Under the pieces are notes generated by a model, which was given only the letters and a program-made list of their open reading frames with translations, had not been told where the DNA came from and made no database searches. A DNA stretch of 64,000 nt from Pedobacter terrae (GTDB lineage: Bacteria; Bacteroidota; Bacteroidia; Sphingobacteriales; Sphingobacteriaceae), in assembly GCF_900100705.1 (NCBI RefSeq), contig NZ_FNCH01000003.1, forward strand, positions 248,001 through 312,000, written 5' to 3'. How positions within the stretch are numbered: position 1 is the stretch's first letter; each line of letters opens with the position of its first letter. Both the position numbers and the translations under genes were made by a program. Below are positions 35,018-44,125 of this stretch, in pieces.

Positions 35018-35488
35018 ATGAATTTTGTTTTATCTCTTTTGTTATTATGCTTTACGGTTCAGCTTTCTGTTGCCCAAACAGATACATCATTTTTGAAAAT
35101 ACAAGAAACGGTTCGCACAGATATGCAAACTGTAAACCTACTTAAGGGGCTTACAGTTAAAGATCAGGCGGCAAAAACCTTAATGGCAGAGAAGACTGCA
35201 ACCTATTTAAATGCTATTGATTCTATTGACGTGGAAATAGTCAACAATAGGGTTAGATCCATTTCGGTCTATTCCCAAGATCAGGATTCTTATACCAGAA
35301 ATATTTATTTTACAGTAGTAAATCCGGCCAATAACTCAATTTCGATAAGCGAAACCTGCAAATCAGATTTTAACCTCAAGAGTAAAAAGGATAAAGCGAT
35401 AGCAAGGGGTATGGATTCTATCACTGATATTGTTGCTACAGGAAGTAGAACTGGCTACAGGCTTGTTTTCAGAAGATTAAAGGCTTAA
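35018..35488 (+). CDS. Small secreted protein of unknown function
   Basis: 156 residues with a signal peptide (MNFVLSLLLLCFTVQLSVAQ). The frame extends back to a TTG at 34976, which is discarded because it would bury the signal peptide. The mature protein is mixed alpha/beta, with a helical start (DTSFLKIQETVRTDMQTVNL) and a segment IDVEIVNNRVRSISVYSQDQ that looks like paired strands. No Cys except one near residue 123. It follows polA closely (63 bases), so it may be co-transcribed, but no functional link is evident. Confidence 0.65.
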   Translation: MNFVLSLLLLCFTVQLSVAQTDTSFLKIQETVRTDMQTVNLLKGLTVKDQAAKTLMAEKTATYLNAIDSIDVEIVNNRVRSISVYSQDQDSYTRNIYFTVVNPANNSISISETCKSDFNLKSKKDKAIARGMDSITDIVATGSRTGYRLVFRRLKA

Positions 35489-35671
35489 ACCGTGGAATAA
35501 AGGTGTTGTTGATCGCAAACAGATCAAATTTTATGATCTTCATTAAAACTTCATATCGATTTAGGAATTTTATATCATTAAAAATAAACGAGTAAAACGA
35601 AAATCAGAAATTATGAAACCTCGGAGTGAAACGAAGAAGCTTCATAACAATTAAAAACAAATCTAAAAAAG

Positions 35672-36013
35672 ATGAAAAAGTTATTGAGTTTAATCGCAAT
35701 CGCAGCATTTGGTTTAACAACAGCATTTGCTCAAACACCAGCAACAACAACTCCGGCTAAAGCTAAAACAGTTGCAAAAAAAGAAGTAAAAACAACCACA
35801 GCACCGGTTAAAGCGGGTGCAAAACAAGAGGCTAAAAAAGTAGAGACAAAAACCACTACTACGGCTACTAAGGTAAAAGCAGATGGTACGCCAGATATGC
35901 GTTTTAAAGAAAATAAAGCAAAAGCAGTAACTAAAGTTGCTGGTCCAACTAAAAAAGATGGAACTGCAGATATGCGTTACAAAACAAACAAAGCTGCTGC
36001 TAAAAAGAACTAG
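35672..36013 (+). CDS. Lys/Ala/Thr-rich secreted protein with DGTxDMRxKxNKA repeats
   Basis: 113 residues. A signal peptide (about 1-21, TTAFAQ) is followed by a basic low-complexity body dominated by Lys, Ala and Thr, strongly positive and probably unfolded. Two copies of a 14-residue motif end it: ADGTPDMRFKENKA (about residues 70-83) and KDGTADMRYKTNKA (about 95-108). I do not recognise a family; the spaced PDMRF/ADMRY motif looks like a binding or anchoring element. It has its own terminator 20 bases downstream. The simplest guess is a polyanion-binding surface protein, but that is inference from charge. Confidence 0.7.
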   Translation: MKKLLSLIAIAAFGLTTAFAQTPATTTPAKAKTVAKKEVKTTTAPVKAGAKQEAKKVETKTTTTATKVKADGTPDMRFKENKAKAVTKVAGPTKKDGTADMRYKTNKAAAKKN

Positions 36014-36033
36014 GTTCAGGTTTATAATTTGAA

Positions 36034-36065
36034 GGGTCTCCAATGAAAATTGGAGGCCCTTTTTT
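36034..36065 (+). terminator. Terminator after the Lys-rich secreted protein
   Basis: Stem GGGTCTCCAAT/ATTGGAGGCCC (one G-T pair) with GAAA tetraloop followed by six T. Confidence 0.9.
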
Positions 36066-36090
36066 GTTTAAGATAATTTAATATTAATAG

Positions 36091-36219
36091 CGTCACCCTG
36101 ATCCGATAGCTATCGGATTTATTTCAGGGTCTTAATAGCTGGAAAGATGCTGACCACGCAGTAGCTACAAGACAATTGAAAATACTAACTTCTACTTGTA
36201 AAATAAATTCAGCATGACG
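36091..36219. repeat. CGTCACCCTGATCC...GCATGACG mosaic repeat
   Basis: Starts with CGTCACCCTGATCCGATAGC (palindrome ATCCGATAGCTATCGGAT at 36101-36118, then ATTTATTTCAGGGTCTT) and ends with AAATAAATTCAGCATGACG. The middle carries GCTGGAAAGATGCTGACCAC. It is a close relative of 61195-61317, whose middle also has GCTGACCACAGAGTAGTATT. Confidence 0.8.
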
Positions 36220-36307
36220 ATCATATCAGGTAAATCATCAAAATATTTTCGTTGGCCTTGATTTGTAATTACGGCCTTTGAAACGCGGATTTGTAATCCG
36301 CATGAGA

Positions 36308-36985
36308 TCATAAACTTATGGTTTCACCAATTGCTGGTAGTAATAAGGTTTTCTTTTCGCGTGCAAATTTATCTAAAGCAGTCTGGGTATCAATTTCGAT
36401 TACCGGGAAAGTATTATAATGTACGCCGATCACCTTGTCGCAATCGAAATATTTGGTCGCAATTAAAGCATCGTCCACATCCATGGTATAATTCCCACCA
36501 ATTGGTAAGATGGCATAATCCAGGTTGTAAATCTCAGCTAAAACTTTCATCTCGATGGTTAAACCCGTATCGCCTGCAAAATAAATTTGTTTGCTGTCTA
36601 CTTCAAGCACAAAACCAGCAGGATTTCCGCCGTAACTTCCATCAGGTAAACTAGATGAGTGTGTGGCGGGTACCATTCGTACAACTCCCCAATCGAAAGT
36701 GAATTTACCAAAATTCATTCCGTGCACTTTTTCTATGCCCTGTTTTGAAATCCAGTCGATAATCTCAGGCATCGCAATAACCGTAGCCTGTGTTTGTTTA
36801 GCCAGGGTAACTAAGTCGGCTACGTGGTCTGCATGGCCATGACTCACCAAAATATAATCAGCCTCTATCGCTGTAGTGTCTATGTTTTTAGCTATTGGGT
36901 TGTGTGATATAAATGGGTCGAATAATAGTTTTTTACCAGCTGCTTCCAACAAGAAACAGGATTGGCCGTAATAGGTATATTTCAT
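36308..36985 (-). CDS. UPF0173-type metal-dependent hydrolase (MBL fold)
   Basis: 225-residue metallo-beta-lactamase-fold protein of the UPF0173 group (YtkL-like). The metal motif SHGHADHVAD is near residue 49, VVRMVPATHSSS near 105, YFAGDTGL near 136, and the last His is in GVHYNTFPVI near 193. Substrate is unknown across the family. No signal peptide. It lies alone on the minus strand, with a 94-base gap before ebfC to the right. Confidence 0.88.
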   Translation of the reverse strand: MKYTYYGQSCFLLEAAGKKLLFDPFISHNPIAKNIDTTAIEADYILVSHGHADHVADLVTLAKQTQATVIAMPEIIDWISKQGIEKVHGMNFGKFTFDWGVVRMVPATHSSSLPDGSYGGNPAGFVLEVDSKQIYFAGDTGLTIEMKVLAEIYNLDYAILPIGGNYTMDVDDALIATKYFDCDKVIGVHYNTFPVIEIDTQTALDKFAREKKTLLLPAIGETISL

Positions 36986-37059
36986 AATTACAATATCAAG
37001 TGATGAGATTCTAGTGTCAGGTATTAAACGCGGATCAAGATCGATTTAGTGTAACCACC

Positions 37060-37365
37060 TTATTGGCCAAACATACCGCCCAAGCCACCCAGCATATCTT
37101 GCGCCGATGCCTGCATTTCGGCTGCACTTACTTGCTCGGCGCTTGCCATGGCTTTGTTAATAGCGGTTAGCAGCAGTTCTTCCAGTTCTTCTTTGTCAGC
37201 ACCTTTTAAAAATTCTTCATCAATAGCAACCCCGGTAATGGCTTTGTTTGCCGTTGCAGTAATTTTGATGGCGCCATTTTCAACTTCTCCATATACCGAG
37301 ATCGTATCCAGGCGTTTTTTAATTTCTTCGGCTTTTTGTTGCGCCGCAAATAATTTATCGAACAT
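37060..37365 (-). CDS. ebfC: YbaB/EbfC-family nucleoid-associated protein
   Basis: 101-residue DNA-binding protein of the YbaB/EbfC family, acting as a homodimer on the nucleoid. The chain has an amphipathic helix (AAQQKAEEIKKRLDTI), a short beta sheet with GEVENGAIKITATANKAI, and a C-terminal helix ending in a Gly/Met/Phe tail (GGLGGMFGQ). It follows the membrane-protein gene by 20 bases and ends the three-gene minus-strand run from the serine hydrolase. In many bacteria it sits with dnaX and recR; that linkage is absent here. Confidence 0.92.
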   Translation of the reverse strand: MFDKLFAAQQKAEEIKKRLDTISVYGEVENGAIKITATANKAITGVAIDEEFLKGADKEELEELLLTAINKAMASAEQVSAAEMQASAQDMLGGLGGMFGQ

Positions 37366-37385
37366 AATCGTTTTTTATAATGAAA

Positions 37386-38369
37386 CTAAATTCGGCCTAA
37401 AATCGTATTGGCCTCATCAAGGAAGCGCTCAATCTTTTTAGTGCCTATAAAGCTTTTAAGGTTTAAGATGGTTGTTTTGTTTTTGGCAGGCAAAAAAATC
37501 TCCGCCCTAACCTCGGTACCAGAATAAATTAGATTGGTAGTTTTCCGGATAACCTGAAAGCGGATCAGATCATCAAAAGGATACTCTTTTACCACACGGC
37601 CTGCAAAGGTTGAGCGGATAATCATTCTTTGGCTTTTATCAAAGCGAATATTGGAGGTTGCTGCAAAAAGAAGCGCGAAGCCTATCGCCGCCGGGAAATA
37701 GGTGAGAAGTATTTTTTGAATAGATCCTTCGTTTGCCAAAAAATCGGGGCTAAACAATATGGCAACGGTAGCGCCGATAAAAATCAATCCAATAATAAAA
37801 CTCCCTATCTTATTATCCCGCAAGAGGTAAACACCACCTTCTTCTCTGAAGAATTTAAAGTCGTAAATGGCCTGTTTATAAATTACTGGTGCATTGGCGA
37901 ACACGAGTTCATCAATTTTTGGTAATACCTCCTGCTGATAAGCAATGAGATTGGCATTAGTAGCCTTACTATATCCGGCAGAAACCAGTAAACCTCTTCC
38001 ATGCCTGTTACTTTTTCTGAACAGTTTATAATTAAAGCCGCTTCCTAAAATTTCGTATGGTTCTATTGAGGCGATATCATCAAAGGGAATCGACCCAGTC
38101 GGTAAAAATCCAATCTTCTTGTATAAAATCCTGCTGCTTCCGTCAAAAACTACCTTTGTTTCGGCAGCAAAGATCAGCATTAAAGGAATCAATAAAAGAA
38201 CGCCATAATACCCGAAAGTAAAACCAGTAGAATAACCTTGCATTGATCTTGATAAAAAGAAAATGAAGGCTGCAAATAGTACAAAAAAAATAATACCAAT
38301 AATCCTTAAATTCCTTTTAGGATAGATGGTTAATGTACCCGGTCCGATTATCCATTTTGTTTTTGCCAT
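37386..38369 (-). CDS. Membrane protein of unknown function
   Basis: 327 residues from ATG 38369; the frame is open further upstream inside the serine hydrolase gene, but MAKTKWIIGPGTL is the plausible start, 4 bases after that stop. Four hydrophobic segments in two pairs (near residues 22-42, 47-65, and 185-225) separate two soluble PH-like beta domains, each containing the pattern VVFDGSSRILYKK / IRFDKSQRMIIRS and a following PFDDIASIEPYE / PFDDLIRFQVIR. This internal duplication suggests a bacterial PH-domain membrane protein formed by tandem repeat. Function unknown. Confidence 0.7.
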   Translation of the reverse strand: MAKTKWIIGPGTLTIYPKRNLRIIGIIFFVLFAAFIFFLSRSMQGYSTGFTFGYYGVLLLIPLMLIFAAETKVVFDGSSRILYKKIGFLPTGSIPFDDIASIEPYEILGSGFNYKLFRKSNRHGRGLLVSAGYSKATNANLIAYQQEVLPKIDELVFANAPVIYKQAIYDFKFFREEGGVYLLRDNKIGSFIIGLIFIGATVAILFSPDFLANEGSIQKILLTYFPAAIGFALLFAATSNIRFDKSQRMIIRSTFAGRVVKEYPFDDLIRFQVIRKTTNLIYSGTEVRAEIFLPAKNKTTILNLKSFIGTKKIERFLDEANTILGRI

Positions 38370-38373
38370 AAAT

Positions 38374-39603
38374 CTAATCTTCGTCTGAACCAGGCAAACT
38401 GCCGTTGCCATGGTATGCACCCTTACGGATAATTGGCATGTCGAAGTGTTTATAAAGATCGTCGAGATGCATTAAACTTCCGTTGGTCAGGTTGCCTAAA
38501 AACACAATAACAATGTTTTTGTTTAGATCTCTTACATAAATATGGCGGAAACCATGCCACCAACCTGTATGGTACACCACTTTGTCCATTTTTTCACCAT
38601 CGAACATTCTCCAGCCATAACCATAGTTAAAATGGCCATTTACAGGCTTATTGCGACCTACATAAGCAGAATCAAGACTCTTTTTGGTCAATAATCTGCC
38701 ATTCTTTAAATATTTATCAAAGAGCACTAAATCATGTACGGTGCTATAAATGCCTTTATCTCCAACCGGACCATCTAAAAAGTTCTGTGCTACAGAATAA
38801 CGCCATGTACGATCGTGGCCAACTACATCAACCGGAATTTTTTCATACTCCGTTGTGCTGTATACGTGTGTATGTTTTAATCCGGCTGGTTTAAATACAT
38901 GTTCCATCATATACTGTGAGTAACGCTGTCCGGTTACCTTCTCAATAATGGCACCCAATACCATAAAGTTTGAATTGTTGTAATGGAAACGGTTATCTGG
39001 CTTGGTGTATGGATTAGGTTTACGCTCGGCAATAACATTCATTACTTCCTGGTTGGTAACGCCTTTTTTCATGTTGCGTTTTTCTTTACGCCAGATATCA
39101 TCGATAAAATATACGTAATTCATCATACCGCTCCGGTGCGAAAGCAGCAGTTTTACCGTAATGCCATCATAAGGGAAGTTAGGGTAGAACTTTTTTACAT
39201 TATCGTTTAACGAAAGTTTTCCGGCTTCTACCAGTTGCATAATTGCTGTACCGGTAAAAGTTTTGGTAATGGAAGCCAATTCGAACTCTGAATTGATGGT
39301 TAAACTATCACGGTGAAGGTAATCTGCCCATCCGATCGCTTTTTCGTAAAGAATTTTCCCATCTTTTGCCACCAGCATATTCCCGTTAAAGCCATATTTT
39401 TTATGAAGATTATCTACAAAATCTGCAATCCATTTGTCGCCTTTTTGCGGGTTATAAACCAATAAAAGGCTGTCTGCCTTATCGTCTTCTTTGGTGCGTA
39501 CTTTTTTTTCAGCTGCCTTTTTCTCTTCAGTTTTTTTACTGGAGCAAGCAGTTAGTAAAGTGGCTGAGAGGGCTAATGCTGAACATATGTATCGAAAATT
39601 CAT
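38374..39603 (-). CDS. Serine hydrolase of the beta-lactamase/class C family, lipoprotein
   Basis: 409 residues, lipobox Cys20 (LLTAC), followed by a Lys/Glu-rich linker (residues 23-45). The active site SxxK is SITK (Ser111, Lys114), the YxN motif is in FHYNNSNFM (near residue 208), and the KTG triad is replaced by HTG in VYHTGWWHGF (near residue 345), common in esterase-like members. It is more likely a peptidase or esterase acting on cell-wall or exported substrates than an antibiotic-resistance beta-lactamase. It is the first gene of a run with the PH-domain membrane protein and ebfC. Confidence 0.88.
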   Translation of the reverse strand: MNFRYICSALALSATLLTACSSKKTEEKKAAEKKVRTKEDDKADSLLLVYNPQKGDKWIADFVDNLHKKYGFNGNMLVAKDGKILYEKAIGWADYLHRDSLTINSEFELASITKTFTGTAIMQLVEAGKLSLNDNVKKFYPNFPYDGITVKLLLSHRSGMMNYVYFIDDIWRKEKRNMKKGVTNQEVMNVIAERKPNPYTKPDNRFHYNNSNFMVLGAIIEKVTGQRYSQYMMEHVFKPAGLKHTHVYSTTEYEKIPVDVVGHDRTWRYSVAQNFLDGPVGDKGIYSTVHDLVLFDKYLKNGRLLTKKSLDSAYVGRNKPVNGHFNYGYGWRMFDGEKMDKVVYHTGWWHGFRHIYVRDLNKNIVIVFLGNLTNGSLMHLDDLYKHFDMPIIRKGAYHGNGSLPGSDED

Positions 39604-39671
39604 TTATATTAGGGATAGTGTATTTAAAACCCGAAAATTAAAGAATTTTAGACGGTTGCAACAAAAGAGTT

Positions 39672-40223
39672 TTACACATTTTCGCAATTTTGGCCATACC
39701 AGCATTCAAATAAGTGGCCTTTGCTTCCATAAACAGGATCGCTATCTGGATTTTTCACTTTAGCAATGGTTTCATCTGCTTCAGGACGCTCCTCAGCCTT
39801 GCCATATTTAATATCGTAATCTGATCCATTCGGATATGCCCCAACAACCGTGAAGTCATCGGTTGAGTTTAGTTTTTTATGCGCTACACCTGCCGGGATG
39901 ATAATCACATCGCCTTTATCCAACTCGATGCAAACACCGTGCTCACCACCAAACTGCACATCAGCTTTGCCGCAAAATACGCCCATTACTTCGTGTGTAT
40001 TGCTATGGTAATGGTGATAATCGAAGATACCATCTACCCAGGAATTGGTGTAGCCATTTTGTGCAAAAACCTTTTTAATTACCTCTTCAGTATCATCAGG
40101 ATGCAACCTGAAGGTGCCTTTGTAAATCATCAGTGGCAAATTTGGATTATTCGGGAAATGGCCATTCTCTTCTATCTTATGTGCAACCAGATAAGCTTCT
40201 TGTATCAATTTTTCTTTGTCCAT
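39672..40223 (-). CDS. Cupin-fold protein
   Basis: 183-residue single-cupin protein, with the metal motif in FDYHHYHSNTHEVMGVFCG (two His and one Glu of motif 1, near residues 67-85). The second motif GDVIIIPAGVAHKKLN carries the last His (near residue 115). Cytoplasmic, no signal peptide. Such proteins are found as sugar-phosphate isomerases, dioxygenases or sensors; the substrate cannot be told from the sequence. An N-terminal helical region (LIQEAYLVAHKIEENG) precedes the barrel. Monocistronic. Confidence 0.85.
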   Translation of the reverse strand: MDKEKLIQEAYLVAHKIEENGHFPNNPNLPLMIYKGTFRLHPDDTEEVIKKVFAQNGYTNSWVDGIFDYHHYHSNTHEVMGVFCGKADVQFGGEHGVCIELDKGDVIIIPAGVAHKKLNSTDDFTVVGAYPNGSDYDIKYGKAEERPEADETIAKVKNPDSDPVYGSKGHLFECWYGQNCENV

Positions 40224-40361
40224 GATTTTCAGGGTGTTTTAATCATTAACAAAGGAATTGGAAAAGGGTTTCGAGATTTGATGAATTGGGATGATAGTGA
40301 TTTGGTCGGTTGGTTCCAACAGATTTCACAGATAAGATACGCAGATTTATATAAAATTTGT

Positions 40362-40463
40362 CGTCATCTCGACTGGAGCATCGCGGAATGCCTGCCCGTA
40401 CAGGCGGGGAGAGATCTATCTAGACAGATTTCTCGGCTGCGCTACACTTCGCTCGAAATGACG
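40362..40463. repeat. CGTCATCTCGACTG...GAAATGACG repeat with CCTGCCCG hairpin
   Basis: Bounded by CGTCA and TGACG, with an internal hairpin CCTGCCCGTACAGGCGGG and a GAGAGATCT block. It is a sister of 62928-63051, which has the same AATGCC hairpin, GAGATCT and CACTTCGCTC order. Confidence 0.8.
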
Positions 40464-40498
40464 ACTTCTTGAACAACTTTACACAATGAGGAATATAT

Positions 40499-42277
40499 CT
40501 ACTTCTGGCTTGCAGCCCAGGCATTCATTTTATTTTCAAAAACAGATAAGGGGAAAGATCCATCTTTTAAAACAGCGGTATGAAAAGCTGCTAATTTAAA
40601 CTTCGGACCCAATTCCTTTTCATATTTGCTTCTCAATTCCCTTACTTTCATAGCTCCGGTTTTATAGCCTAAAGCCTGTGCAGGTATGCCCATATAACGT
40701 TCAATTTCTGCGGTGGCACCTTCCGTACTAATTGCTTCATTGTCTGTCATGTATTTTATAGCTTCCTCCCTGCTCATGTTTTTGGTGTGGATGGCTACAT
40801 CAACCACTAAACGGATGGCCCGGTGCATCTCATCGCCCAAAGCACCCATGTGTTGGTAAGGATCCTGATATAGGTCCAGTTCTTTCCCTAACGACTCGCA
40901 GTATAAGGCCCAACCTTCTACATAGGCATTATGTCCGCCAAAACGGCGGAAATTAGGTAACGATTTATTCTCTTGCGTTAAAGAAATCTGGTAATGGTGG
41001 CCGGGGATAGCTTCATGAAGAAACAGCGATTCCATACCCGAAGTGGTGTTAAATGTTTTCGCATCTAAAATGGGTACATAAAAAATCCCTGGCCGTGAGC
41101 CATCTGCAGAACCTTGATTATATTCGGCACTGGCCGATGCAGCCCTGAAAGCTTCTGTTTGCCGGATTTCGAAAGGCGTTTTAGGCTCTACCTCAAACAT
41201 CTTTTTCAGATTCGGTTTCATGCGTTGGTGGATATTTTCAAAAGCGGCCAGCACTTCTTGCGGTGTTTTATACGGCATGAATTTTTTATCCGTTTTCATG
41301 TATTCGAAAAAGGCTTTTAAATCGCCTTTAAAGCCAACCAAGTTTTTGATGCTATCCATTTGTCCCTTAATCCGGGCAACTTCTTTTAAACCTGTTTGAT
41401 AAATTTCTTCCGGTGTTTTGTTCGTGGTGGTTTGTTGTTTTACCAGATAAGTGTACCAGGCCAATCCGCCGGGCATAGCCGAATAGCCTGAGGTAGTTCT
41501 TGCTTTCGGCAGATATTCGTTCTGTAGATAGTCGCCCAATTTTTTATAGGTAGGAATAATTACATTGTTAATTGATGTGCGATACGCTTCTGTCAACTTT
41601 TGTTTATCTGCCGCAGAAAAACTTGCTGGCATTAATTTAACTGGCCCGTAAAATAAACTTTCTTCGGGTTTGGCTGCCACCATGCTTTCCATTTGAGGAA
41701 TCATTTTTATCACCAATGCTTTTGGCAATACAATGCCTGCTGACGCACCTTTTTTAAAATTTCCGATGGCCGTATCGGCCCACACCGAAAATGCATCAAC
41801 ACGTTTTAACCAATCTTCGTAATTTTTTACCGTTTTAAATGGTTGTGCACCTGTGCCTGAACCCAATTGGCCGATGGTTAAGGGTAATGCAAACATTTGG
41901 TTAAACGGGAGGTATTCAGAATGATATTTTAACCCTTCCAGATTAATTTCCAGTTGATCTTTCAGGTAATCGAAAGATAATTTATCGTTTGCATTTAAAT
42001 TTTCGCGGTCATATTTACCCAGGCTATCCAGATAACGCTGATTGTAGCTTTTAAACTCTTTTAAATAGGCTTGCGATCCGTCATTTGCCAAAAGATCATT
42101 GTAACGTTCATCTCCAATGTAGGTAGCACTTAAAGGGTTTATTTTTAATCCATCCTGATAATATTGTTCGCAAAGGGCCGCAAAGGCTTTGTTTTCTGCG
42201 CCATTATCAGGACTGTTTTTTTGCTTACAGGCAAGCATTACAGTAATGCAGGCAGCAAAAAGAAATATCTTTTTCAT
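40499..42277 (-). CDS. DUF885 (putative metallocarboxypeptidase-like) lipoprotein
   Basis: 592 residues, lipobox Cys17 (VMLAC). Matches the DUF885 family by its length and its motif FLHEAIPGHHYQISL (HExxxGHH, near residue 405), probably a zinc site related to M32-type gluzincins; a later Glu in YVEGWALYCESLG (near residue 440) would complete it. The role is likely peptide trimming in the periplasm or at the outer membrane. It is alone on the minus strand; a -7 box (TATTTTTG, minus strand 42301-42308) lies 24 bases upstream. Confidence 0.85.
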   Translation of the reverse strand: MKKIFLFAACITVMLACKQKNSPDNGAENKAFAALCEQYYQDGLKINPLSATYIGDERYNDLLANDGSQAYLKEFKSYNQRYLDSLGKYDRENLNANDKLSFDYLKDQLEINLEGLKYHSEYLPFNQMFALPLTIGQLGSGTGAQPFKTVKNYEDWLKRVDAFSVWADTAIGNFKKGASAGIVLPKALVIKMIPQMESMVAAKPEESLFYGPVKLMPASFSAADKQKLTEAYRTSINNVIIPTYKKLGDYLQNEYLPKARTTSGYSAMPGGLAWYTYLVKQQTTTNKTPEEIYQTGLKEVARIKGQMDSIKNLVGFKGDLKAFFEYMKTDKKFMPYKTPQEVLAAFENIHQRMKPNLKKMFEVEPKTPFEIRQTEAFRAASASAEYNQGSADGSRPGIFYVPILDAKTFNTTSGMESLFLHEAIPGHHYQISLTQENKSLPNFRRFGGHNAYVEGWALYCESLGKELDLYQDPYQHMGALGDEMHRAIRLVVDVAIHTKNMSREEAIKYMTDNEAISTEGATAEIERYMGIPAQALGYKTGAMKVRELRSKYEKELGPKFKLAAFHTAVLKDGSFPLSVFENKMNAWAASQK

Positions 42278-42300
42278 TTATTTTGAGTTAAGGTTCTAAT

Positions 42301-42308
42301 CAAAAATA
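42301..42308 (-). promoter_or_regulatory. -7 box of the DUF885 gene
   Basis: Minus-strand TATTTTTG, 23 bases before the ATG and just downstream of the pdhC terminator. Confidence 0.5.
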
Positions 42309-42344
42309 GGAAATTAAGTCGCCATTTACGAAAAGCCTTAAACG

Positions 42345-42371
42345 CAAAAAAGCCATCCAAAAAGGATGGCT
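42345..42371 (-). terminator. Terminator of the pdhA-pdhC operon
   Basis: Minus strand: stem AGCCATCC/GGATGGCT with a 5-base loop, then TTTTTTGC, 48 bases after the pdhC stop. Confidence 0.88.
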
Positions 42372-42418
42372 ATAATATATGATCAGTGTGAACTGAAAAC
42401 TGTGAAATTGCTAGCTGA

Positions 42419-44095
42419 TTATGCTAATAACCTGATTGGCTCTTCTAATAAACCTTTTAAGGTTTGTAAGAATTGTGCTCCGGTTGCACCATCAACCACA
42501 CGGTGATCGCAACCTAAAGTTAGTTTCATTACATTGCCAGGAACAACAGCACCATTTTTAACCACAGGCACTTGTTGAATAGCACCTACCGATAAAATTG
42601 CACCATCAGGAGAGTTGATAATAGAAGTAAACTCATCAATACCAAACATCCCTAAGTTAGATACGGTGAAAGTAGAACCTTCCCAATCTGCCGGTTGTAA
42701 TTTTTTAGCTTTTGCTTTAGCACCAAAATCTTTTACTTCTGCAGAGATGTGTGATAAAGATTTTCCATCAGCGAAACGTACAACCGGTACCAATAAACCA
42801 TCTTCAACTGCCATGGCTACACCAATGTTAGTATGTTCGTTAAATCTGATTTTATCGCCACCCCATGATGAGTTAACAGCCGGGTGTTTTTTCAAGGCAA
42901 CGGCAACCGCTTTAATTACGATATCGTTGAAAGAAACCTTAACAGGAGCAACCGCGTTAATAGCTGTACGTGCAGCCATTGCGTTGTCCATATCAATGCT
43001 AATGGTTAAATAGAAATGTGGGGCTGTAAATAAACTTTCTGCCAAACGTTTTGCAATTACTTTACGCATTTGCGAAACCGGCTGTTCCGTAAATTTAACT
43101 TCACCCACAAATTGAGGAATAACTGGTGCTGGTGCAGCAGCTTTCTCAGCAGCGGGAGCTGATGCAGATTCTGCTTTTGCAGGCGCTGCACTTGGTTTAA
43201 AGTTTTCGATATCTTTTTTAATGATACGGCCACCTTCTGCACTACCCGCTACCTGTGCTAAATCGATCCCTTTATCTTTAGCAATTTTCTTAGCTAGAGG
43301 AGATGCTTTAACACGGCTATCTGAAGAACTTTCTGCAACAGGAGCAGATGAACCTGAATCAGCAGTTGCAGCTTGTTTTTCTTCTTTCGGGGCTTCGCTT
43401 TCAGCTTTAGGAGCTGGAGCTGAACCACCTGCCAAAATTCCACTTACATCGGTTCCTTCCGGACCAACAATAGCAATAATTCCATTTACTTTTGCCGCGG
43501 CACCTTTTTCTACTCCGATGTGTAATAAAGTTCCGGTTGCATAACCCATAACTTCCATAGTTGCCTTATCGGTTTCTACGTCAGCAAGAACATCATCATC
43601 TTTTACTTTATCACCAACTTTTTTATGCCATTCAGCAATTACGCCTTCAGTCATGGTATCGCTTAACAAAGGCATCCGGATCACCGTAACACCTTTTTCT
43701 GCTAATTCTTCTTCGCTTAAACCACCACCTTGTGCAGGTGCAGTTTCTTCTTTTTTATCTTCAGCTTTTGGAGCCTCGTCTTTGCTTTCAGTCTCCGGAC
43801 CTGCCGATTCCTGACTTCCTGACTTTTCTGCTTCTAATGCTGCTTTATAATCTTCGCCTTCTTTACCAATAACGGCCATGATCGCATCAACCGGAACAGC
43901 TGCTCCTTCTTCTACACCTACGTATAAAAGTGTGCCATCCCAATAAGATTCCATATCCATTGTTGCTTTGTCAGTTTCTACTTCTGCCAAAACATCGCCG
44001 CTTTTCACTTTATCGCCCACTTTTTTATGCCACTTCGCCAAAACCCCTTCGGTCATGGTGTCGCTCATTTTGGGCATTTTAATTACATCAGCCAT
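42419..44095 (-). CDS. pdhC: Pyruvate dehydrogenase E2 (dihydrolipoamide acetyltransferase)
   Basis: 558-residue core of the pyruvate dehydrogenase complex, moving acetyl groups from E1 to coenzyme A. Two lipoyl domains are visible (residues 1-75 and about 135-210), each with the lipoylated Lys in VETDKAT. The E1/E3-binding domain has SPLAKKIAKDKGID (near residue 265). The catalytic domain (about 325-558) ends with LGCDHRVVDGATG, including the HxxxDG active site. Ala/Pro/Glu-rich linkers separate the parts. It follows pdhA by 30 bases. E3 and E1 beta are not in the window. Confidence 0.96.
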   Translation of the reverse strand: MADVIKMPKMSDTMTEGVLAKWHKKVGDKVKSGDVLAEVETDKATMDMESYWDGTLLYVGVEEGAAVPVDAIMAVIGKEGEDYKAALEAEKSGSQESAGPETESKDEAPKAEDKKEETAPAQGGGLSEEELAEKGVTVIRMPLLSDTMTEGVIAEWHKKVGDKVKDDDVLADVETDKATMEVMGYATGTLLHIGVEKGAAAKVNGIIAIVGPEGTDVSGILAGGSAPAPKAESEAPKEEKQAATADSGSSAPVAESSSDSRVKASPLAKKIAKDKGIDLAQVAGSAEGGRIIKKDIENFKPSAAPAKAESASAPAAEKAAAPAPVIPQFVGEVKFTEQPVSQMRKVIAKRLAESLFTAPHFYLTISIDMDNAMAARTAINAVAPVKVSFNDIVIKAVAVALKKHPAVNSSWGGDKIRFNEHTNIGVAMAVEDGLLVPVVRFADGKSLSHISAEVKDFGAKAKAKKLQPADWEGSTFTVSNLGMFGIDEFTSIINSPDGAILSVGAIQQVPVVKNGAVVPGNVMKLTLGCDHRVVDGATGAQFLQTLKGLLEEPIRLLA

Positions 44096-44125
44096 TATAT
44101 CTAATTAATTGAAATCTTATTAATA

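Noticed and set aside
38374..39603. Class C beta-lactamase as antibiotic resistance
   Set aside because: The KTG motif is HTG and the neighbours are ebfC and a membrane protein, more like an esterase or peptidase.
42615..43013. Long plus-strand frame inside pdhC
   Set aside because: Antisense shadow of a well-conserved E2 domain.
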